A DNA stretch of 64,000 bases from positions 496,001-560,000 of the forward strand of contig NZ_CACTIA010000005.1 of assembly GCF_902712915.1 (NCBI RefSeq). Reading direction: 5' to 3'. Below, in pieces: positions 34,256 through 42,517 of the stretch. Positions within the stretch are counted from its first letter, which is position 1; the number at the start of each line of letters is the position of its first letter. Position numbers and translations under genes: made by a program. The stretch is from Acidiphilium sp. C61. GTDB lineage: Bacteria; Pseudomonadota; Alphaproteobacteria; Acetobacterales; Acetobacteraceae. Below the pieces are notes generated by a model. The model saw only the letters and a program-made list of their open reading frames with translations, was not told the DNA's origin and ran no database searches.

Positions 34256-34758
34256 TGCGCAGAACGCTTTTCGAAAGCCTCCATCGCGGTACCCTGACCG
34301 AACCGGCCCCGCCGCGCGATGCCGAAACCGCCGCGCTGGTCGCGGAACTCGACCGGGCGGCGCTGCGGCGGCTCGGCCGGTCGCTGGCGATCCGCGCGGT
34401 GGATGCGGGATCGTGCAACGGTTGCGAGCTGGAAATCATCGCCCTCGGCAATGTGCTGTACGATCTGGAGCGGTTCGGGTTGAAACTGGTCGCCTCGCCG
34501 CGCCATGCGGATGTGCTGCTGGTGACCGGCCCGATGACGCGGAACATGAGTGCCGCGACCCGGCTCGCCTACGAGGCGATGCCGGCGCCGAAATTCGTGG
34601 TCGCCGTGGGCGATTGCGGGCGCGATGGCGGGGTGTTCGCGGCAAGCCCGCATTGCCTGGGCGGCACGGCAGCGGTCCTGCCTGTCACGCTCACGATTCC
34701 CGGCTGTCCGCCTGCGCCGGCGGCCCTGCTGCGCGGGCTGATCGGCCTGCTCGGCTAG
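34255..34758 (+). CDS. hyfI: HyfI-like (NuoB-related) iron-sulfur subunit
   Basis: This 167-residue soluble subunit is related to NuoB and the small subunit of group 4 hydrogenases. Four cysteines fit a 4Fe-4S cluster: two in GSCNGCELE, one in VGDCG and one in PGCPPAP. The cluster that faces the missing NiFe site is therefore retained. The ATG overlaps the hyfG stop by one base. Its TAG stop is formed at the edge of a palindromic repeat. No ferredoxin subunits (HyfA/HyfH) are in the operon. Confidence 0.88.
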   Translation: MRRTLFESLHRGTLTEPAPPRDAETAALVAELDRAALRRLGRSLAIRAVDAGSCNGCELEIIALGNVLYDLERFGLKLVASPRHADVLLVTGPMTRNMSAATRLAYEAMPAPKFVVAVGDCGRDGGVFAASPHCLGGTAAVLPVTLTIPGCPPAPAALLRGLIGLLG

Positions 34759-34861
34759 AGCACTTTCCGATCCGATTGGATCGGATGTAGTGCTCTAGCA
34801 TATTGATAAGTCGAGCATCTTTATCCGATCAGATGATTCCATCTGATCGGATGATGCTCTA
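34757..34861. repeat. Composite palindromic repeat, copy D (type 2 + inverted type 1)
   Basis: Type 2 palindrome (AGAGCACTTTCCGATCC-N4-GGATCGGA...TAGTGCTCT), spacer AGCATATTGATAAGTC, then type 1 in inverted orientation ending GGATGATGCTCTA. It begins in the hyfI stop codon and lies between hyfI and the convergent ferritin-like gene, where it may act as a terminator. Confidence 0.87.
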
Positions 34862-34901
34862 AAGGACCGGCAGCCAAAGGACCGGCGGCGCGGCCGGCGC
34901 T

Positions 34902-35462
34902 TCAGCCGTGGCCGCCGATCTCGATCGAGAGCAGGTCCTGCATGTCGGTCGCGTGCTCGCTTTCCTCTTCGAGGATGTTGGTGAGCATCAGCGCAGTGAC
35001 CGGGTCGTGCGGCTCGAAATGGTCGATCATCCGGCGGTAGAGGCCGATCACCTCGCGCTCGGCGGCGAGGTTCTGTTCGACGAGGCCGGCGAGATCCGCC
35101 CTGGTGCCGAATTCGCCGAAACGGGTTTCGAGTCCGTGCGGGGAGAAATCAGGCGTGCCGCCGAGTTCGCGGATGCGCTGGGCGATGGCGAGCATGTGGC
35201 GGCGCTCGTCATTTGCCTGTTCCTGGAACTCGACGCCGATGCGCGGCTGTTTCAGCCCGGCAAGCGAGACCGACATCATGGTGTAGCGCCAGATGCAGAG
35301 AATTTCGGCCGTAAGCGCGCTTTGCAGCAGGATCAGCGCGGGGTCGGCACCCACCGCCTGTTCCTCGTGAAACGCGCCCTGCATCCGTGCCGAGACGGCG
35401 CGCACATCGTTGAGAAAAGCGTTCGGCGCTGCATGTTCGACCTGGTCCATCACGCTGTCCAC
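34902..35462 (-). CDS. Ferritin-like diiron protein (bacterioferritin/Dps-like)
   Basis: This 186-residue four-helix-bundle protein carries two E...ExxH sets: AEILCIWRY with EQANDERRH, and AEREVIGLYRR with EEESEHATD. These are the ligands of a diiron site as in bacterioferritin-like proteins. A role in iron storage or peroxide protection is expected. There is no haem-ligand evidence. The second Met (residue 5) is an alternative start. Confidence 0.8.
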   Translation of the reverse strand: MDSVMDQVEHAAPNAFLNDVRAVSARMQGAFHEEQAVGADPALILLQSALTAEILCIWRYTMMSVSLAGLKQPRIGVEFQEQANDERRHMLAIAQRIRELGGTPDFSPHGLETRFGEFGTRADLAGLVEQNLAAEREVIGLYRRMIDHFEPHDPVTALMLTNILEEESEHATDMQDLLSIEIGGHG

Positions 35463-35519
35463 TCCGCTGATCGCCGCCTCGCTGCGGCAATCTCATGATG
35501 ACAGAATCGCGACGCCGAC

Positions 35520-36290
35520 TCAACGCGCGCGACGGCCGCGCGCGAGTTCGGTGACGATGCCATGCAGCGTGCGCAATTCCTGTTCCGTCACCTCGCCGCG
35601 CTGGAAGAAATGGCGGATGTTGCGCACCATGCCGGGGCGCTTCTGCTCGTTGCGCAGGAAGCCGGCCTCGTCGCATTCGGCGATCAGGTGGGTGAGGAAA
35701 TTTTCCAACTCGCCCTTGGTCGCGACATGGGTCTTGTGGGTCTGCAGCGTGCGGACCGGGGCGGCCTCGCCGGCAATCCACCATTCATAGGCCATCACCA
35801 TCACCGCCTGGGCCAGGTTGAGGGACATGAAGCGCGGGTTGAGCGGGTAGCGGATCAGGCTGTCGGCGCAGGCGATGTCGTCATTGTCGAGGCCGGCGCG
35901 CTCGGGGCCGAACAGGATGCCGCATTTGAGGTCGCGGGCGCCGATCTCGCGCAGTTCGGCGGCGGCACCACGGGCGGTAAGCAGCGGCTTGACGATATGG
36001 CGCGGGCGCGGACAGGTGGCAAAGACGCGGTGAAGGTCGGCCACCGCATCGGCCACCGTGTCATGCACCGTCGCGGCTTCGAGGATGCGGTAGGCGCCGG
36101 AGGCGGTGCGCATCGCCCGGTCCTGCGGCCAGCCGTCCCGCGGGGCGACGAGGCGGAGATGGAACAGCCCGCCATTGCCCATCGCCCGCGCGACCGAGCC
36201 GATATTCTCGGCAAGCTGCGGGCGGACCAGAATAATGACCGGGGACGGGTCGATCGGTGCGAGATCAGCACCTTCGTCGCGACCGGTCAT
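35520..36290 (-). CDS. trmJ: TrmJ, tRNA (cytidine/uridine-2'-O-)-methyltransferase
   Basis: This 256-residue SPOUT-fold enzyme methylates the 2'-O of tRNA wobble-loop position 32. It has the N-terminal [19 protein letters not shown] motif, the central [14 protein letters not shown] motif and the trefoil-knot [19 protein letters not shown] motif of the TrmH/TrmJ family. The ATG at 36290 overlaps the cysS stop by four bases, so the two tRNA-related genes are coupled. Confidence 0.9.
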   Translation of the reverse strand: MTGRDEGADLAPIDPSPVIILVRPQLAENIGSVARAMGNGGLFHLRLVAPRDGWPQDRAMRTASGAYRILEAATVHDTVADAVADLHRVFATCPRPRHIVKPLLTARGAAAELREIGARDLKCGILFGPERAGLDNDDIACADSLIRYPLNPRFMSLNLAQAVMVMAYEWWIAGEAAPVRTLQTHKTHVATKGELENFLTHLIAECDEAGFLRNEQKRPGMVRNIRHFFQRGEVTEQELRTLHGIVTELARGRRAR

Positions 36291-37636
36291 GCGCGCCGCC
36301 AGGTGGTGCCGCCGGGACCGTCCTCGAGCAGGATGCCGGCGGCGGCGAGTTCGGCGCGGATCGCATCGGCGCGAGCGAAATCCTTGTTCCTGCGCGCAGC
36401 GAGACGCTCGGCGATCAGCCCGTCGATCCGCGCATCGTCGGTCGCATCGCCGCGGAACCAATGGCCGGAGGCGTGATTGAAAATCCCGATCATTTGGCCG
36501 GCGGCGCGCAGGCCGGCGGCGCTGGCGGCATCGCCCTGCATCGCCGCGTCGGCCAGAGCGTGGAGTTCGGCGATGGCGCCGGGCGTGTTCAGGTCATCCG
36601 CCAGCGCCTCGATGAAGGCGGCGGGCGGGGTGGCGGCGGGCGCGGGGTCGGCGTGTTTTTCCAGCGCGCGGTAGAACCGGTCGAGCTCCCGCTTCGCCTC
36701 GGCCAGCGCGGCGGCGGAGAAGTCGAGCACGCCGCGATACTGCGTCTTGAGCAGCAGGAAGCGCACGGCCTCGCCCGGGGCCTCGCCCAGCACGTCCTGC
36801 ACGGTGCGGAAATTGCCGAGGGATTTCGACATTTTCTGCCCGTTCACCTGCAACATGCCGGCATGCACCCAGACACGGGCGAGTTCGGAGCCGGGAAAGG
36901 CGCAGCAGGACTGGGCAATCTCGTTCTCATGATGCGGAAAGATCAGGTCGGCGCCGCCGCCATGGATATCGATGGTCTCGCCGAGAGTGGCGTGGATCAT
37001 CGCCGAGCATTCGATATGCCAGCCCGGCCGGCCGCGACCCCAGGGGCTGTCCCAGCCCGGCAGGTCGGGCGGCGAGGGTTTCCAGAGCACGAAATCGCCC
37101 GGATCGCGCTTGTAGGTGGCGACATCCACCCGCGCGCCGGCGAGCAGTTCCTCGGGCGAGCGGCCGGAGAACTTGCCGTATTGCGCATCGGTCGCGACGG
37201 CGAACAGGACATGGCCCTCGGCGGCATAGGCATGGCCGCGGGCGATCAGCCGCTCGATGAGGGCAATGATGTCGCCGATATGTCCGGTGGCGCGCGGCTC
37301 GATGTCGGGCGGGACGCAATAGAGCGCGGCAATGTCCTCGTGGAACCAGCGCGTGGTCCGCGCGGTGATCTCGCCGATCGACTCGCCGGTCTCGGCGGCG
37401 CGGGCGTTGATCTTGTCGTCGATGTCGGTGATGTTCCGCACATAGGTCACGCGCGGAAACAGATGGCGCAGCAGCCGGACCAGCGTGTCGAACACCACCA
37501 CGGTGCGCGCATTGCCGAGATGCGCGCGGTCATAGACCGTGGGACCACAGACATAGAGCTTCACATGCGCGGGATCGGCGGGGGCGAAGGGCTCGCGCCG
37601 GCGTGTTTTCGTGTTGTGCAGCTTGATCTGGATCAT
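36287..37636 (-). CDS. cysS: CysS, cysteinyl-tRNA synthetase
   Basis: This 449-residue class I synthetase charges tRNA-Cys. It has the HIGH-like signature HLGNAR near residue 40, the zinc ligands (C29 in VCGPTVYD, the IECSAM cysteine, HHENE) and the KMSKS loop. The ATG at 37636 begins the conserved [13 protein letters not shown]; a TTG at 37672 would add twelve unconserved residues. It is the promoter-proximal gene of the cysS-trmJ pair and diverges from an NRAMP-family gene. Confidence 0.95.
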   Translation of the reverse strand: MIQIKLHNTKTRRREPFAPADPAHVKLYVCGPTVYDRAHLGNARTVVVFDTLVRLLRHLFPRVTYVRNITDIDDKINARAAETGESIGEITARTTRWFHEDIAALYCVPPDIEPRATGHIGDIIALIERLIARGHAYAAEGHVLFAVATDAQYGKFSGRSPEELLAGARVDVATYKRDPGDFVLWKPSPPDLPGWDSPWGRGRPGWHIECSAMIHATLGETIDIHGGGADLIFPHHENEIAQSCCAFPGSELARVWVHAGMLQVNGQKMSKSLGNFRTVQDVLGEAPGEAVRFLLLKTQYRGVLDFSAAALAEAKRELDRFYRALEKHADPAPAATPPAAFIEALADDLNTPGAIAELHALADAAMQGDAASAAGLRAAGQMIGIFNHASGHWFRGDATDDARIDGLIAERLAARRNKDFARADAIRAELAAAGILLEDGPGGTTWRRA

Positions 37637-37709
37637 GGCCGCGGATTTCCTCTCCGGGCAAGCGGAAGTCAACCGGCGCGTCGGCGGCAGCGCTGAAACG
37701 GCCCGCTCG

Positions 37710-37738
37710 TTGACAGGACCTGAGAGGTCCTGTATCCA
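37710..37738 (+). promoter_or_regulatory. Promoter with internal palindrome before the NRAMP-family gene
   Basis: TTGACA (37710-37715) and TATCCA (37733-37738) have 17-base spacing. A perfect inverted repeat CAGGACCTGAGAGGTCCTG (37714-37732, 8+3+8) fills the spacer and is well placed for a repressor. Confidence 0.55.
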
Positions 37739-37751
37739 TCGTGATCAGTAA

Positions 37752-37774
37752 TTGAGAATAATTCTCATTCTCAA
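37752..37774 (+). promoter_or_regulatory. Fur-like box
   Basis: TGAGAATAATTCTCA (37753-37767) is a perfect 7-1-7 palindrome of the Fur-family form, overlapped by a second ATTCTCAA ending at 37774 that pairs with TTGAGAAT at 37752. It lies between the predicted promoter and the start codon, where binding would block transcription. Fur, Mur or Irr could be the regulator. Confidence 0.7.
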
Positions 37775-37793
37775 TTTATCCCGGAGACCGCTC

Positions 37794-39044
37794 TTGTCGC
37801 AGACCGCCGTGTCACCGCGTTCCCGCCGTTCGCGCCTGCCCTTTCTCGCCGTGCTCGGCCCCGGCATCGTGGTCATGCTCGCGGATACCGAGGTGGGCAG
37901 CATCATCACGGCGTCGCAATCCGGCGTCGCCTGGGGGTATCGGCTGCTGCTGCTGCAGTTCATCCTGATCCCCATCCTGTATGTCGTGCAGGAGCTTACC
38001 GTCCGGCTTGGCATTTTCACCGGCAAGGGCCATGGCGAGCTGATCCGCGACACGTTCGGCAAGGGCTGGGCGTGGCTTTCGGCCGCGGGCCTCGCGGTCG
38101 CCACGATCGGCGCGCTGTTGTCGGAATTCTCCGGTGTGGCCGGCGTGGGCGAGTTGTATGGCATCCCCCGCGCGGTGACGCTGACGCTCTCGGTGGTGTT
38201 CCTGCTCGTGGTCGCGTTCACCGGCTCCTATCGCCGGGTCGAGCGGGTGGCGATCGGGCTCGGCCTGTTCGAGCTGGTGTTTTTCGTCATCGCCTTCGTC
38301 TCGCGGCCGGATGCGGGGCAGATCGCCGCGCAGACCTTCCAGCCGGCGCTCGGCGATCCGGGCTATCTCTACCTCGTCGCCGCCAATATCGGCGCCGTGA
38401 TCATGCCGTGGATGATCTTCTACCAGCAATCGGCGGTGGCGGATAAGCGGCTGACGCCGGCGGATTTCAAATATGCGCGCTGGGATACCGCGATCGGCGC
38501 CATCGTTACCCAGCTCGTCATGGCGGCGGTGCTGATCTCGACCGCCGCGACGATCGGCCGGCACAACCCCAATGCCAGCCTGAACACGGTGGGCGACATC
38601 ACCGCCGCCCTCACCCCCTATCTTGGCGTGGCGATGGGCAAGCTCGTGTTCGGCGCCGGCGTGCTTGGCGCCGGGCTGGTCGCGGCGATCGTCGCCTCGC
38701 TTGCGCTGGCCTGGGGGCTTGGCGAGGTGGCCGGGTATCGCCGCTCGCTGGAGGATCATCCGCTGCGCGCGCGGTGGTTCTACGGGGTCTATGCCGCCTG
38801 CCTGATCCTCGGCGCGGTGCTGGTCGGCGTGGTGCCGAATCTCGTGATCCTGAACATCGCCGTCGAGGTGATGAACGCGCTGCTGCTGCCGCTGGTGCTC
38901 GGCTTCCTGGTGATGCTCGGCCTCAAGGCGCTGCCGCCGCAGGTGCGGCTGCGGGGCTGGTATGCCGGGCTCGCGATCGCGATGTCGGTCCTGACCGCGG
39001 GGCTTGGCGTCTATGGCGGGCTGTCCGGGGCCGGGCTGTTCTGA
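37794..39044 (+). CDS. NRAMP-family metal transporter of a non-canonical clade
   Basis: This 416-residue protein has about eleven membrane segments of the NRAMP/LeuT fold. In helix 1 the canonical DPGN metal motif is replaced by LADTEVGSI, and in helix 6 the canonical MPHN is MPWMIFYQQSA, so metal selectivity probably differs from MntH. The TTG at 37794 is proposed because GGAGA lies seven bases upstream; the longer frame start at 37752 lies inside the Fur-like box. A Fur-like site suggests iron- or manganese-responsive expression. Confidence 0.78.
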   Translation: MSQTAVSPRSRRSRLPFLAVLGPGIVVMLADTEVGSIITASQSGVAWGYRLLLLQFILIPILYVVQELTVRLGIFTGKGHGELIRDTFGKGWAWLSAAGLAVATIGALLSEFSGVAGVGELYGIPRAVTLTLSVVFLLVVAFTGSYRRVERVAIGLGLFELVFFVIAFVSRPDAGQIAAQTFQPALGDPGYLYLVAANIGAVIMPWMIFYQQSAVADKRLTPADFKYARWDTAIGAIVTQLVMAAVLISTAATIGRHNPNASLNTVGDITAALTPYLGVAMGKLVFGAGVLGAGLVAAIVASLALAWGLGEVAGYRRSLEDHPLRARWFYGVYAACLILGAVLVGVVPNLVILNIAVEVMNALLLPLVLGFLVMLGLKALPPQVRLRGWYAGLAIAMSVLTAGLGVYGGLSGAGLF

Positions 39045-39114
39045 TCCTGCCCGCCCTTCCTTGACAGGGGAAGCCCCGGCTCCTCAAATCGGGCCCAGAA
39101 GAACGGGGGGCTCA

Positions 39115-40398
39115 ATGACACTGGATCCGGATCTGGCGGCAAGGGTGATGAGCGCCGTGGATGCCGGGTTCGAGGAGCAACTCGCCTTCACCCAGGCGCT
39201 GGTGCGCTTTCCCTCCACCCGCGGCGCCGAGGCGCCGATCCAGGATTTCGTCCATCGCGCGCTGCGGGACCGTGGCTATGCGATGGACCGCTTCAACATG
39301 GACCGCGACGCGCTGGCACGACACGAGGGTGCTGGGCGGATTTCGGCCGAACATTCCGACGCGCCGATCGTGATCGGCACCCACCGGCCACGGCGCGACA
39401 CCGGCCGCTCGCTGATCCTGCAGGCGCATGTCGATGTCGTGCCGACCGGCCCGGCGGACATGTGGCGCCATCCGCCCTTCGAGCCGGTGATCGCGGAAGG
39501 CTGGATGCACGGGCGGGGCGCTGCCGACATGAAGGCCGGCCACGCCGCCAATATCTTCGCCCTCGATGCGCTGCGCCGCGCCGGTGTCCAGCCGGCCGGA
39601 ACCGTGCATGTCGAATCGGTGGTGGAGGAGGAATCGACCGGCAATGGCGCGCTGATGACGCATCTGCGCGGCTATCGCGCCGACGCCGCGCTGATTCCCG
39701 AGCCGCAGGACGAGCGACTGGTGCGCGCGAATGTCGGCGTGCTCTGGTTCGAGATCGAGGTGCGCGGCGCGCCGGCGCATGTCCGCGCCATGGCGGAGGG
39801 GGCGAACGCGATCGATGCCGCGTATCGCATCATCGCCGATCTGCGCGGGCTGGAGGCGGAGTGGAACGCGCGCAAGGACGCGCATCCGCATTTCGCCGCC
39901 GAGCCGCACCCGATCAACCTCAATCTCGGCCGGATCGAAGGTGGGGACTGGGCCTCCTCGGTGCCGAGCCGATGCCGGCTTTCCTGCCGGATCTCGCTCT
40001 ACCCGGGCACGCGGGCGGGCGATGCCGCGCGCGAAATCGAGGCGCGGATCACAGCCTTCGCCGCGACCGACCCGATGCTCGCCGCCAATCCGCCGCGCGT
40101 CAGCTTCAACGGCTTCTTCGCCGAGGGCTACGTGCTGGAGCCGGGATCGGCGGCGGAGGCGGCGCTGGCCGGCGCCCACGCGATGGCGACCGGCGCGCCG
40201 CTCGGCACGATGATAACCGGCGCCTATCTCGATGCGCGGGTGCATGCGCTCTACGATCGGATTCCGGCACTGTGCTACGGCCCGGTCTCGCGCGGGATAC
40301 ACGGGATCGACGAGGCGGTGGACCTCGCCTCGGTGCGGCGGGTGACGAAGGCGATCGCGCTGTTCGTCGCCGCCTGGTGCGGATTGGAGCCGGGCTGA
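39115..40398 (+). CDS. M20-family metallopeptidase/deacylase (ArgE/DapE-like)
   Basis: This 427-residue enzyme carries the dizinc ligands of the M20 family: H in LQAHVDVVP, D in HGRGAADMKAG, the catalytic and metal glutamates in VVEEEST, and the late H in SRGIHGIDEAV. A dimerisation lid lies in the middle. The substrate is uncertain: acetylornithine, another N-acyl amino acid or a dipeptide. It is followed 25 bases later by an amidase gene. Confidence 0.85.
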   Translation: MTLDPDLAARVMSAVDAGFEEQLAFTQALVRFPSTRGAEAPIQDFVHRALRDRGYAMDRFNMDRDALARHEGAGRISAEHSDAPIVIGTHRPRRDTGRSLILQAHVDVVPTGPADMWRHPPFEPVIAEGWMHGRGAADMKAGHAANIFALDALRRAGVQPAGTVHVESVVEEESTGNGALMTHLRGYRADAALIPEPQDERLVRANVGVLWFEIEVRGAPAHVRAMAEGANAIDAAYRIIADLRGLEAEWNARKDAHPHFAAEPHPINLNLGRIEGGDWASSVPSRCRLSCRISLYPGTRAGDAAREIEARITAFAATDPMLAANPPRVSFNGFFAEGYVLEPGSAAEAALAGAHAMATGAPLGTMITGAYLDARVHALYDRIPALCYGPVSRGIHGIDEAVDLASVRRVTKAIALFVAAWCGLEPG

Positions 40399-40423
40399 AC
40401 CGGCGGAGACAACAGGAGCAAAA

Positions 40424-41845
40424 ATGACCGAACTCTGGCGCCTTACCGCATCCGACCTCGCCGCGCGCATCCGAAGGCGCGAGATTTCCGCGCGCGAGGC
40501 AGCCGCCGCCGCGCTCGCCCGGCTTGACGCGGCGAACCCGGCGATCAACGCCGTGATCGACCATCGCCCGGAGCAGGTGCTGGCCGCCGCGGCCGGGATC
40601 GACGCGGCGCTCGCCCGTGGCGACGATCCCGGCCCGCTTGCAGGCGTTCCCGTCACGGTGAAGGTGAATATCGACCAGAAAGGCTTCGCCACCACCAACG
40701 GAATCCGTCTGCAGAAAGACCTGGTCGCGCAGCGCAGCAGCCCGGTCGTCGACAATCTCGAACGCGCGGGGGCGGTCATCATCGGCCGCACCAATACCCC
40801 CGCCTTCTCGATGCGCTGGTTCACGACCAACCTGCTGCACGGCGATACGCGCAATCCGCACGACCCGGCGCTGACGCCCGGCGGCTCGTCCGGCGGGGCG
40901 GCGGCGGCGGTCGCGAGCGGGATCGGCGCCTTCGCCCACGGCACCGACATTGCCGGCTCGATCCGCTATCCCGCCTATGCCTGCGGCCTGCATGGATTGC
41001 GGCCGAGCATTGGCCGTGTCCCGGCGTTCAACGCCTCGGGGCCCGAGCGCGGCATCGGGGCGCAGATCACCGCCGTCTCGGGCCCGATCGGGCGCAGCAT
41101 GGCGGATCTGCGGCTGGCCCTCGCGGCGATGGCGCAGCCCGACGCCGATCCGGACGGGCCGCGCGACCCATGGTGGTGCCCCGCACCGCTCGACGGGCCG
41201 GATCTGCCGCGGCGGGCGGCACTCTGCCTGCGCCCAGGCGGGATGAAGGTGGTCCCCGAGGTCGAGGCGGCGCTGATCGCGGCGGGCCGCGCGCTGGAGA
41301 GTGCGGGCTGGACGGTCGAGACGATCGACGACCTGCCGCACATGCGCGAGGCGGTCGAGGTGCAGATCCAGCTCTGGCTCGGCGATGGTTTCGACACGCT
41401 GGCCGCGACCGTCGCGCAGGAGGGCGATCCGGGCGCGATGACGGTGATCGAGTCCTTCCGCGCGCAGGCGAAATCCTGGCCGGGCGACGTGGTCGCGCTG
41501 GCGCTGAAGCGTCGCGCCACCATCGCCCGCGCCTGGCGCCAGCTGCTCGCCCGCTTCCCCGTGCTGATGATGCCCACCTCCGGCGAACTGCCCTTCCGCG
41601 AGGGGCTCGACCTTGCCGGGCCGGACTCGTTCCGCCGTGTGTGGGACGCGCAGGCGACGCAGATCGCGCTGCCCCTGGTCGGCCTGCCGGGACTGAATGT
41701 CGCGACCGGGTTTGCCGGCCGCGCGCCGCTGGGCGTGCAACTCGTCGCAGCCCCCTTCCGCGAGGACGTGCTGCTCGCCGCCGGTGCCGCGATCGCACGG
41801 GACGATGCACCGGTCATGCCCATCGATCCGCGCAGCGCGGGCTGA
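40424..41845 (+). CDS. Amidase-signature family amidase
   Basis: This 473-residue enzyme has the Ser-cisSer-Lys triad of the amidase signature family: lysine in VTVKVNIDQKG, and the serines in the glycine-rich PGGSSGGAAAAVASG and GTDIAGSIRYPA. Length fits a stand-alone amidase rather than GatA, and no gatB or gatC is nearby. It is probably co-transcribed with the upstream M20 peptidase, suggesting degradation of N-acylated compounds. Confidence 0.85.
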   Translation: MTELWRLTASDLAARIRRREISAREAAAAALARLDAANPAINAVIDHRPEQVLAAAAGIDAALARGDDPGPLAGVPVTVKVNIDQKGFATTNGIRLQKDLVAQRSSPVVDNLERAGAVIIGRTNTPAFSMRWFTTNLLHGDTRNPHDPALTPGGSSGGAAAAVASGIGAFAHGTDIAGSIRYPAYACGLHGLRPSIGRVPAFNASGPERGIGAQITAVSGPIGRSMADLRLALAAMAQPDADPDGPRDPWWCPAPLDGPDLPRRAALCLRPGGMKVVPEVEAALIAAGRALESAGWTVETIDDLPHMREAVEVQIQLWLGDGFDTLAATVAQEGDPGAMTVIESFRAQAKSWPGDVVALALKRRATIARAWRQLLARFPVLMMPTSGELPFREGLDLAGPDSFRRVWDAQATQIALPLVGLPGLNVATGFAGRAPLGVQLVAAPFREDVLLAAGAAIARDDAPVMPIDPRSAG

Positions 41846-41948
41846 CCCTCCGGGCCGACCCGGCCAGCACCGGCCAGCGTTGCGCGAAACGCCGGGCGAT
41901 ATCCACATGGATCAAGGCGCAGACAGGCACCATCGAGCAGTCTTGCGC

Positions 41949-42055
41949 TAGAGCATCATCCGATCAGATGGACTCATCTGATCGGATAAAGATGCTCTAG
42001 TTATCAACAAGATAGAGCACGACATCCGATCCTGATGGATCGGAACGTGCTCTAG
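41949..42055. repeat. Composite palindromic repeat, copy E (type 1 + type 2)
   Basis: Type 1 (GAGCATCATCCGATCAGATG ... CATCTGATCGGATAAAGATG), spacer TTATCAACAAGAT and type 2 (AGAGCACGACATCCGATCC-N4-GGATCGGAACGTGCTCTAG) are all well preserved. It is in the same orientation as copy B. It separates the amidase and SHOCT genes. Confidence 0.88.
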
Positions 42056-42083
42056 TGATCCTGTGGACGAAGGAGACTCGATC

Positions 42084-42428
42084 ATGAACAGGCTGAAATG
42101 GATTGCGGCACTCGCCGGGCTCGCCGCCCTGCCGGGCCTCGCCTTCGCGCAGGCCGGGCCGGGGCCGGGAGGGTTCGGCTACGGGCCAGGCATGATGTGG
42201 TGGGATGACGGGTGGACGACGATGTTTCTCGGACCTTTTTTCATGATCCTCGCGCTCGCCGTGATCGTGATGGTCGCGGTGGCGGTGCTGCGCTCGGCCG
42301 GAACGTTCAGCCACGGGACAGCGCATCCGCCGCAGCGCACGGCGCTCGACATCCTAAAGGAGCGGTTCGCCCGCGGCGAGATGGACGCCGCCGAATTCGA
42401 ATCGCGGCGACGGCTGCTGGGCGAGTAG
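42084..42428 (+). CDS. SHOCT-domain membrane protein
   Basis: This 114-residue protein has a signal-like N-terminal segment (about residues 1-23 ending LAFAQ), a glycine-rich stretch, one membrane helix (about 48-70, FFMILALAVIVMVAVAVL) and a C-terminal SHOCT motif (DILKERFARGEMDAAEFESRRRLL). Function is not established. AAGGAG supports the ATG at 42084. Its TAG stop is the edge of a palindromic repeat, and another repeat lies upstream. Confidence 0.8.
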   Translation: MNRLKWIAALAGLAALPGLAFAQAGPGPGGFGYGPGMMWWDDGWTTMFLGPFFMILALAVIVMVAVAVLRSAGTFSHGTAHPPQRTALDILKERFARGEMDAAEFESRRRLLGE

Positions 42429-42474
42429 AGCACGACATCCGATCAGATGACCCCATCTGATCGGATGATGCTCT
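42427..42474. repeat. Hybrid palindromic repeat, copy F
   Basis: The left end is of type 2 (AGAGCACGACATCCGATC) while the remainder is inverted type 1 (AGATG-N4-ATCTGATCGGATGATGCTCT). The element overlaps the SHOCT gene stop codon and lies in the gap to the convergent hslU. Confidence 0.85.
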
Positions 42475-42517
42475 GGCCCCCGGCGCCGCCGGAGGGCCAC
42501 GCCGTTACAGGATGCCG

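Noticed and set aside
32819..34758. Active NiFe hydrogenase
   Set aside because: HyfG lacks both nickel-binding cysteine pairs and no maturation genes are present, so the operon is better called Ehr-type.
37752..37793. TTG at 37752 as start of the NRAMP-family gene
   Set aside because: It would place the Fur-like palindrome inside the coding sequence and lacks a ribosome-binding site. The TTG at 37794 has GGAGA at the right distance.
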